Assembly: GCA_963693305.1 (NCBI GenBank)
Contig: OY855905.1
Location: 620,001-684,000, forward strand
Direction: 5' to 3'
DNA: 64,000 nucleotides
Origin: Meandrina meandrites
Taxonomy: Eukaryota > Cnidaria > Anthozoa > Scleractinia > Meandrinidae
Positions within the stretch are counted from its first letter, which is position 1. Each line of letters opens with the position of its first letter. Under the pieces are notes generated by a model that had not been told where the DNA came from, did no database searches, and saw nothing but the letters and a program-made list of their open reading frames with translations. Shown piece by piece: positions 53,896 through 64,000 of the stretch. The position numbers and the translations under genes were made by a program.

Positions 53896-56800
53896 CCTAC
53901 TCCGCCTTTAATTTCGGAAGAGCCCGGAACACAAGGGTGGCTGTGCGCGCCTCGCTAAAACTCACTCAAAAATATTTTCCCACGCAGTAGAAAACTAGCA
54001 GGCAAAGCCAGCTTGCCAAAGATGAATTTCAACGGCGTGCAAGCCCTAAAAACAAAATCCTTAAAATGAAATTGATTTTGCTGAATAGATGACAAATAGC
54101 TTTTAGCTCATTTTTTTTCGTTTTGTATTGATAATTTGAACTTTAATTTCACCATGTGCATTCTCGTTCGCGCCTTCGCGATTGGCTGGTCCGTAATGCG
54201 TGCGGAGAGTATTTTTACCAGCAAGTGGCGAAAACGGCGAAGTTTGATCAGAAATTCAACAATTTCGATTCGATACTTCGTAAACGAAAGTTTATTCGTG
54301 TGTATTATTAGTTTTGTACATGGGCGGGAAATGCTTTGCAATAACAGTATGGTTTCTAGATCTGAGAACAAAAGCGCTGGTTATTAAAAATATATATTAA
54401 AGAGGTTTTTAATAAAGAAAAATTATGAAACCGAACTGAGTTCTAATTACAGAGGTCAAGGGAAAAGTTTTGACAGCAAATCAATCAACAAGAATTGATA
54501 CAATTTCGTAATCTGCTATGAATATTTTGCTTTGGTTTTGTTTCGAGTTGTTTTACATTTTGCAGTGATATCAATTTAGCTGAAGTTTGAGTATTATGTG
54601 TCTAGCGTGAGTAGCCACTTCGCGTTAATGAGGTAAGTAACATTCTCAAGTCACGAAAGAACCTCAAATCTTGATTTTATCTTTAATACCGTGCTAAACG
54701 TTTGGTTCCCTATCTATTAAGGAATCTTGAACAGTAAGGGGCTAAGCTTCGTTTTTAAGAGGTCACGAAAATTTCAAATTACAGAAGAAAGGCCGGATGA
54801 AGTTAAGAGGGCTGTTCACAAATTCCATGATGAAACGGGATCAACCTGATGGCAGCGAGGTACTTTCGTTCAATTCAGATTTAACAAGCTTCAAAGCAAA
54901 TATCAGTTTTCTCGCCTCATTTCTTGTCTTCACTTTGTAATTCTCTCTAACCAAAGAATGAACTCCACAAACCAAATACCGGTTAGCTCAACCATGATGA
55001 TCTTTTCATTTCTGTATTGAAAGCAACTGTAAATGACAAGTAAACTCAACGATTGCTGCCAATAACAGTATTCCTGTTACATCTCCTTCGTAGATTCACA
55101 AACCATAATTGTGCTAGCTACGCTTCAAACCATACTTAAAACGTATCTAGCCGGCGCTTCATTCTTTTCTCGATCTTTGTTTTTCCCATTGTGTACCCAA
55201 ATTTTGCCCGCAGTTCGGCTCTTCTTTGCAATGATATCGTAATATTGTTTCAGAGTTCTTTTTGGGAAGTTGTTTGAGTAGTTACATAAGATCAGAGTTT
55301 TCCCAGTTGTATACATTAATTGTTACTCAAGTTATGAATTTTATGAACAAAATTCTCAGTGATGCTGATAAGTTGAAAATTATTTTGTAAAAATATTGGC
55401 AAGGTGTGCAAAAATTAAACATTTTGAAAGATATTATTTTCAACTTTTTTCCGGGGCCTGTTTTCGCCATGCAGTACGCCAAATACAGTTGATTCACCGA
55501 TTAATTGCATAATCTCACCTTACATCACTGCGTTTTATTGAGCGCCGTTTGAGTGTAACCGTAAAAATTGGCTCAGAAAATAATCCTGATTCAAAACGGG
55601 CCAAGCGTTGATCTATCATCCGTTTTAGATATTAAGCGACGTTAATTTTACTGAACTGCTATGCAAGTAGTAAGTGTCATTTTCTTTTCTCCTAAATGTG
55701 CCAAAAAAGTGCGAATTGAAAATTAGCGTACCCGTTTGGTTTCTAATGCGTAAAAAGGAAAATTATGAAATTTTCGTCAGGATGTCCCAGCTTTCGATAT
55801 ACAGTTTGCGATCAGCAAAGATCTATTTTAAGCTTTCTCTGTCTGTATCTCCGCGTTCAGGAAAGTTTGGAACAGAATTAAATCATTCTTCAATGTTTCA
55901 CAATGGTGCATATATCAAAGGGAAGCCGGCAATCAAAAGCCATTTTTTCTTGAAAAGCCCGTCTTTTATTTATCCGGATATTCAATTCTGAAGGAAATGA
56001 AAAAATATTAAATGACTTGCCTTCGCTTTTGCCATTTTCGTGCAGAATGAAAAGAAGACTGAGGAATCTTATCTTGACGGGAGTGAGAGCAGCGAACGTG
56101 TCCAGCGTAGACTGTCATTTCATTAGGAAAGAGCGGTAAAATAAAATATCTTGAGAGGTGCGAAAATCTAATATCGGTAAAAAAACGAGGATTAATATTC
56201 ATGCAGAACAACATCTTTTTTATTCCGATCTGTTTATGTAATTAAGGGTAGAAATGCCTCAATCGTTTAACCTTGTACCACAATAACACAGGAAGGAACA
56301 CGTTTCATTTTGTTTCAACTTTTTTATCCTCAAAGAGAAGAAAAGCATTTAATATTGGCAGTTTTCATGCAGTTGATTGATCTTGAAGACGGGAACGAAT
56401 TCCGTGCTCAACCCAGTTAATTACCTTCAGGCATAACATGGACTTAGGACCATTAATATCTGTTTAAATAAACTACATTTTGAAGAAAACAATATTCATC
56501 ATTTTCAGTCAAACCACGTGCAACAACTTTAACCAATTAAAGCCCACGTAATATCTGTGTTATATCAGTTACTGTGTGTATTAAATTAAAAATTATACTT
56601 TATATAGATAAGAAAACACTGCATATTTACTAGTACAGAATTCCGTGCCTATTCCCTACAACTGCTTTCCTTCAAATTGAAAAATTTACCCGGAAATATT
56701 CCGAGTTATGCACGCCTAAAGGGTCAATATTTCATGTTTATATATGTACAAAGTTGGCTAATGCCCTTGGCGATTGCGAAATAAAGCCCTAAACGAAAAG

Positions 56801-59800
56801 TGCTAAAACTGCTTAATCCTCGCTCGAATTCTCCAGTGTTGTCTTACAAAAAGGTAGAGAATTTCTGACTGAAAATTTGGGCTAGAGCGATATCATTTTT
56901 ACTTCAAATGTGAGCCACAGAATTGGCGGGAAAACTGCTAGTACCCTAAATCCTACATAGCTCGCGGCCTTCCACAAATTGGCGGGAAAATTTCAGTGAT
57001 GCTGATCCAAGCTCAAGCCAGCAACGATATCGTGAATGTAATACAAATACCATCAAACATCACTCAAGTTTTCTTTTAATGCAAATTAAAAATATCCAAC
57101 TTTGAGTAAAACGGTCTATCTCACATAATAGCTTTTTTAAAAAACATTTGTTTCCCAACGTTTATTTTCTCTCTTGGTTAATGTACTTTGAATTAAATTT
57201 TAATCAACCTGACCAGAACGGACCTCGTAGCAATGTACAATTTTCACAGGCAGATCTTTAGCGCCAAACGCTTTAACATGCTCAATTTTCTCGTTATTCT
57301 GGTCCATACACGTAATCATACACCGTCCGTTGTGCTTGTATTGCACTCGAAAATTCTAACCGTTTGCTACAATTGACTAGACCTGGATTTGTAAAATACA
57401 GTATACCATCCGATGATTTGAATTATCGAGACCAATTTCAAAATTGACGTTTCTGTTGCCATGCGTACAAACTGGCCCGTGTTCTTGCTCTAACGGCTGA
57501 ACTCGTGTTAACTATGAGGACAAATAATATATCTTAGCCATTGAAATTGAGTTTAAATTTCGGTTTCTTTTAATATCCGTTAAATTTTTCGAAGGGGCGT
57601 TTACCAGCGTTGGTTTGCTTTATCGCTAAAATTAAATTTGAATAGCAAAATGTCGAAATGCGTGTTTGTAGGAGATTCTATTTGTGTTATGAGCAAATTT
57701 AAGGTCAATTATTTCGCTGAAACGTGCTTTGAATTTCAATTAAATCACGTGCGGTCTGTGCAGCCGGACCAGATAATAACTGCCAGGCGATAATTGGAAA
57801 ACGCGCTCGTTCAAAAGGCGATGAAATAAAATCTCTCAGAAGTGTAGCGTGAAGTATTGAGATTCTCAGTTGCAAGGTACGGAAACAACAATCACGTTCC
57901 TTTTTCCTTTAGGATAAGTTCATTAACACAAGCCATGCATTTCTGGTAAAGCTGGAAGCAAACACACTGGACAATATCCTTGGAAATGTCATACAACAAG
58001 AGGGCATTGTATTTATAAGTAAATCATAATATCGAAAGTGACAAAAGGTAGCAAAAAAGTTTATCTTATCGGAACAGAGTGATTCAAATCTCTTGAGTCT
58101 AAAGGCTGAAAACACGTTTAATTTGGGAAAAGTGATTCATGTCAAAACTGATCAGGTTGCAGAATATTAACATAATTGGGCGACCTATCGGCCGCAAGAG
58201 ATTTTAACCAAACTGATTTAATGAAACAGAGAGCTCATGTTGTATTCTTATTTGTGTGGATTATCTCCGTTCGAGGGATTCTTGCAGTTTGATCACTGCC
58301 TGATCCAGCCTTTTTGTGTTAAAAGATTTTTTGGCAGCCAAAAACAAAACAAAATACAAAGACACGGCCAACACAGAATAAAGCTGGTGTGATAAAAAAC
58401 AAAGATATTTACCATTGTGTTGTCGGGATTCACCATTTACCATTGTGTTGCAGCATATGTGTAAATAACTCGAAAGCCAGTCCCTCTTAACGACAAAAAG
58501 AAGGAAGCAGGTGAAGAAAATATGAAAAATCTTCAATTTGGGCATGGAATAATTTATTTTATTGTTCTACCCCAAATTATTCATTCTACCCGACCCAGTT
58601 CCCTGACTCTTTCTTGCTCCACCCAGAGGAAAGGAAAACACCCTGGGAACGAGGGAGGGTGTCAGAGGGGTGAGAAAAATGCGGCCCACAAATTAGAAAC
58701 CTATAAATAAAAAATGGTTTGAAAACACAAACCTTAAATCGGACTAATCTAATAAGGATACGCTGTAGTCAATCAAATATTACATTGCCGTTTTATTAAG
58801 TGATTCCTTTAAGCACAATAGTGCTGGTGTTATTGCTGTTTTCGATGTTGAGTGCATCCTCGGAAACCCAGGGCTTCAAAGGGGATGGGAAGGGAAGGGA
58901 GAAACTGGGAGCGGGAAAAAAGAGAGGTGAGGGGAGGGGAAGGGAAAGAGGAAAGGGGAAGCCCTGGGAAGCTTCTCTATACAGATCATTTCTCGATCGA
59001 AGAGCAAACACCATTAGCGAGGTGTGAAAGAGAAGCGCTCGTATGACAAAAGAGACCGGCGAGGTTCAATTAGCACCTTCAAAACTGCACAGCAAGATAT
59101 GTCTACTGACCAGATGACATCCGGTAAATCGTTTTCGGTGGCTTTTGTCCGCGAGCATAACAGATCAAATTGTCGCCGCTCTTCGATTTCTTGCTTGCGT
59201 TCCGACCATTTACAAATTTTCAGTCTGCTTTTCTTTGTTTAAGTTTTGTTTAATACAGTTTAGATTGGTAGGACTGAGATAATCGAGTAATGACGGAAGG
59301 ACGTACTACGCCGAAGAAATCGGCGCAAGATCTTTGCCAAATTCTGTTGTTCCTGTTGCAAGCTTTCGGTCGATGTCGACGCTTTCGCCTATACACGCTG
59401 CCGTGATCTTGTTATTTCTCAAAGACTGGACTTGTTCCATCATATTGGACTTTAACGGACATGCGGCAAACACCAAAGGAAATTTTGGGAACGAATCTTT
59501 GCCTCTCTAAGAGCTTTACAAACACCAGGCAAAATTTGGTCCGTATCCTGTTGGCATACACATCTCTTCCCTCTACAATTTTACGGACGATCATGCTTTG
59601 TTCCTCTTTCATTTGTCTAACGCTTGGAAACGATTCCAATGAAGTGCAAACTCCTTGCTCGAAGAACTCTATGTAGCGAAAATGCGAACATCGAAAAGTG
59701 AAGAAATAAATATAGTGTCCGCGTGATGTCAAATTCGTTTGTTTTGAAGGTTTTGCAACGCGTGGGCCATGTCATCCGCTAATGTTTACAATGCTAATTC

Positions 59801-62800
59801 GGCCGTAATTCGAGAGTTCGTAACGACTTCCAAATCAGCATGTGATCGCTTTTCATTGGCCTCATTTTAAATTTAATTAAAAATGAGACCAATAACGGCT
59901 CAGAAAAGTAATTGATCGAGAAATGATCTGTATAGAGAAGCTTCCCAGGGCTTCCCCTTTCCTCTTTCCCTTCCCCTCCCCTCCCCCCACCTTTTTCCCG
60001 CTCTCAGTCTCTCCCTTCCCGTCCCGTCCCCGTTGAAGCCCTGGGTTTCCGAGGATGTGTTGAGTGTTACAGAGGTCCAACCAAAAATGCAAAACCACAT
60101 GTGACATTGAATAACAAACTCAGCGTTTCAGCCAAAGAAAATACCTTTATATGATTGCATTATATAATTCCTGAATAACAGTTCCAAGAAAGATTTACCG
60201 AAACTGTTATAAAAATGTACGTGACGATTTCCATAGAGTAAAGTCATTGTAAACTAAAGTAAAATTCCAGCTATTATAACTCCATGCTTTGAACGCAAAG
60301 TATTACGTCCTGAACACTTAGATGTATTTTATTTGAAAAGTGCTTCATAGTGTGTTTCACTGTGAGGAATATATCGACAGTTTCTTGATAAACTCAAAGA
60401 GTATAACTACTCAGTGAAACGCAATTTGTCTTCTCCCTTCTCGTTGTCTTCTCGTTTTTTCTATTGAGTTCTTGTCAAAACTCATCACTTTTTCTACTCT
60501 GCGGTTTTTCACTGAACCGGTCTTGAGTCGACTTAGTTATTGCTTTATGAGGGTTTAAAAGCTTTCTCGGGTGATGAATAATTAACAACAGAAACGATAA
60601 AAAATCATGATAATTCCGACCAGAAACTCCTAGCTTTAGTATTGGACTTAAACTGTACCTGCTTGTAGCTCTTTATTATTTATTGAATCTCTTAAGTTAA
60701 ATCACTGGACTCAAATTTGCCATGGTGTAGTTAGTTGCCGTTAAATTTGCCTTCCGTGACTCAATAGCAAGCATTTTATTGAAGCGCCATTAACACCCAG
60801 CTGGTAACAGGGGGTCGTAACACAGTGTGTGTTTCAAACAGCGAAGATGGATAATAGTGATAAATCGTACATACTATGCAGAAAGCTTTCCTTGCAAATA
60901 ACGGCTTGGTTTATCAGGCAAAAAAGAAAATTTTCTTCTAATACATTGATGAAAAGTTTGATTTTTTTTTTAACTTAGCCACACGGACAAGGAGGTAAAG
61001 CGGGACAAACTAAACCCGGTGTCCCGCGAAACTCAAATCCAACATGGGCGTGATTTGCAAATGGATTTTCCTAGGCCAACATTAGGGTATTCGCTAGACC
61101 ACGTACTTTCTTATTTCTTTTTCCCAGACTGGAAAATTCTTTTCATAGTGGAATTTCCGCCCATTGTTGTTTGCAAAATTTGCATCATGAAATTGAGATA
61201 TATTTTGCTTAGGATTTGCTCATATTATGTATATAAGTTTAAACTATTTAACAATTAGATTATGAACTCGAGACTGATATGAGGTGATAGTTGATGAGGT
61301 CGAATAAGTAGAATTTGAACTCAGTTTCTTTCAAATAATAATTTTTTATTATTTTTCTACAATATGAAATAGTATTAAACTTCACGCTTTAGCTAAATCG
61401 CGCTCGGGCGGTAAGAATTGTCATTTGAAACTTTCTGTTATGCACGCACGTCAATCAGTTCATTCAGTAATTTTGACACTTAAACACGTGTAACGGTGAA
61501 TTTCCTTCTTTTAGTCTTCTCGGGAATAGAATTATCCAATAATATTTCTAAACTTCCCAGCCCCTAAATTTCTGAGAAGAGAGAAAATGTCGCCATTCTG
61601 TAGACGACCTTCAGCCACTGCACACTGATGGCTGATAGTGTGCAGTAGCTCAGTCAACCAGTGAAATCAAATGTCCAGAACAGGACACTCACTGACTTAA
61701 GCATTTACCATCTTTCTCTCTATCAACTATAAACTTATGCCAGACCTTTCAATTCCAGAACTTCATTTTCGACATATGAACATCCTGCGAAGAAGATTAT
61801 TATACTTTTACAAGATCCCCAGGCTCAATTCAATGCCTGATTGGCAGGTGATAATTTTCAACTTTAGTTTAACCATGTATAAACTTAAAACTTTGGGCAA
61901 AAAAGACAAGTTTTAATTCTAATAAAACTATAAACAGAAACATTCATCTAAAAGCCTGCTGGTGATATGTCAATCAATTGCAAAAGCGTATGCAACTGAA
62001 CAGAAAATCATGTGATCATAAGCTTAACGCGTGCATAAGCACTTAACGTCATTTTAAAATCTGCTTTGTCTCTCTTCAGACGTATTAGTTTTTTTATAAT
62101 CTGTGACTTTCCTTAAAATAAAAATTTAAGTAATCACATTCAGGCGATCAAAATCAACAAACAAATAACATAATGAAGGATAATGAATCAATGAGAGGTC
62201 CAAGTGAAAACATGCGACTGGTGTTAAGCATGGGAAAACATGCAACTGGTGCCAAGCGCGGGAAAACATACAACCGGTGCCAAGCGCGGGAAAACATGTA
62301 ACTGGTGCCAAGCGCGGGAAAATATGCAACTGGTGCCAAGCGCGGGAAACATGCAACCGGTGCCAAGCGCAGGAAAACATGTAACTGGTGCCAAGCGCGG
62401 AAAAATATGCAACTGGCCCAACTGTTCAAAGGGTGGATAACGCTATCCACCGCATAAATCTTTATCCAGTGGATAGGAGTTGGCAAAACAAACTACGCTA
62501 TCCACTGGATATCCATCTTTTGAACAGCCGGGGCCGGGTGTTTAGCGCGGGAAAACATGCAACCGGTGCCAAGCGCGGGAAAACATGTAACTGGGGTCGC
62601 AGGGGACACCTTAGTCTATGTTTACATGGGACGGATCCTGTCCGAAAATCGCGCTTGATAAGCCTTCTGTTTACACGGGGCCGTTCTGGAACCGATCCGG
62701 AACGAATCCAAACTCCAAAACGAGATATTCATAACTAGATAAAAATATGGGTGCGTGAACAAAATACTTTCTCAAAAGTTACATATAAGAAGTGGCTTTG

Positions 62801-64000
62801 AAAAATAAATATTCCTGTTTCTGTGATTTATAGAAGATAAAAATGTGGGAAATCTTCAGAAATTTGGATTCAAATTCTTTTTATTTTCTGAGTCAGAGAT
62901 TAATGGCTTATGAAAACAAAATTTAAAGTGAATCATTTCATACAACAGCAAAATGCATTAGAATTCATAAACAAACGTGTTCTCTTTTAAAACGCATTGT
63001 TCTTTTCCGATCTAAAACATTAATGCATGAAATATACAGTGGAACCCCGCTCTACGGACACCCGCTTAATACGGACACCCCGGTATTACGGACAGTTTCG
63101 TTGGTCCCGACGAAAACCTCATACATTTTCTCTTAAATTAACCCGCTTAATACGGACACCCGTTAATACGGACAACGGACACTTTTCCGTGTCCCGAGTG
63201 ACAAACTCTTATACATTGTCAACCCCGCTTTACGGACACTATTTATCTGTGCACTGCCAATTTTCATGGTCGCGATTATTTGCTAACTTGAAGACATTGG
63301 ATCCCGGCATAATGACAGAATTCGAACAGTTAAAACCATTTTATTACAAAGAGAAGCTAATAGAATAGCGTGACTTCCGGTGTTTGACCCTTTCACTTTT
63401 CTTTGCCTTTCTTTGCCTGTCGCTTTTGTCGCAAGCTAAAAGCTTCCGTGCAAAGTAAAGTTACTGACTTTTTCAAATGGGTTGGTAGAGTTTAAGAACG
63501 GTTAGAAGTTTCAGTTACAAAGGAAACTTAATAGAAAACGTCCTGTTGCTGTTGAAATGCGTTTTATTTCTTATGTATATTATTTTAAGTTGCGAAATTG
63601 TCAAATAATTCCACCGTTGAGTTTATTAAAGTTTAGTTAGAGTGTATGACTAGATCGTAAGGTTTTCGTAAAAACTATTAATTATAGTCAGAGAGCTCAC
63701 AGTTTTTATCTTTAATCACAACTATAACAAAATTCTCGAATCTGATTGGTTCTTAGCACGCCCTATTTTTTACCAAATTGGAGCGCACGCGGCTAAAGTG
63801 TCCAATAACAAAGTGTCCAATAACAAGGTGTCCAATAACAAAGTTCGCGTGCTGCGCATGCGCGCGCTCTTTATTTGGTTCTTTGTTGTGACTAAATACT
63901 CCTTGATATTCCTAAAACCTTCAGCTTCAAGAATGGCTTTTTTGCCTTAGTGATGATAAGTCCTCAGTAGGCTTCGCTTTGTCTATTTTTTTTTCTCGAA

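Overview
The window is eukaryotic: long AT-rich introns, short exons with GT/AG junctions, and dense fossil DNA transposons, SINE, LINE and Penelope-like pieces. The repeat set and gene content suggest a cnidarian, most likely an anthozoan such as a stony coral. That assignment is an inference from recalled repeat families, not from a search.

Two protein genes can be rebuilt exon by exon, both on the minus strand. DNAAF9 (human C20orf194, Tetrahymena Shulin) runs from its ATG at 47,422 to its stop at 3,411 in 43 coding exons and about 1,173 codons, so nearly everything from 3.4 to 47.4 kb is DNAAF9 exon or intron. Upstream in tandem lies a five-exon FAM53 family gene (49,715 to 47,999, 369 codons). 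It has a spliced 5' UTR exon at 49,938-50,041 and perhaps a first exon near 53.8 kb. The remaining ~10 kb (53.9-64 kb) shows no gene I can support.

Introns of DNAAF9 hold two extra coding signals. One is a compact three-exon plus-strand gene for 71 residues in intron 1 (41,401-45,786). The other is a minus-strand trio of exon-like segments in intron 7 (32,355-33,902) with a weak resemblance to FIRRM/C1orf112.

Repeats by region: 0-10 kb has hairpin MITEs, a LINE 3' end and a 1.8-kb inverted-repeat element inserted into an older hairpin. 10-16 kb has a DUF3504-type recombinase relic and several MITEs, one ending 5 nt from a splice donor. 16.5-19.1 kb is a hexanucleotide satellite. 21-23 kb has nested elements with 5-bp target duplications. 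28-30 kb is a TTAA-flanked element with a broken THAP domain. 35-38 kb has Harbinger and Penelope-like relics. 58.8-60 kb is a long-inverted-repeat element with a broken RecQ-like helicase piece. 62.2-62.6 kb is a 28-bp minisatellite carrying E2F-like motifs.

The most important irregularity is one extra base in the DNAAF9 P-loop exon (T run 14,640-14,642 on the plus strand). It breaks an otherwise fully open 43-exon frame just after the Walker A lysine codon.
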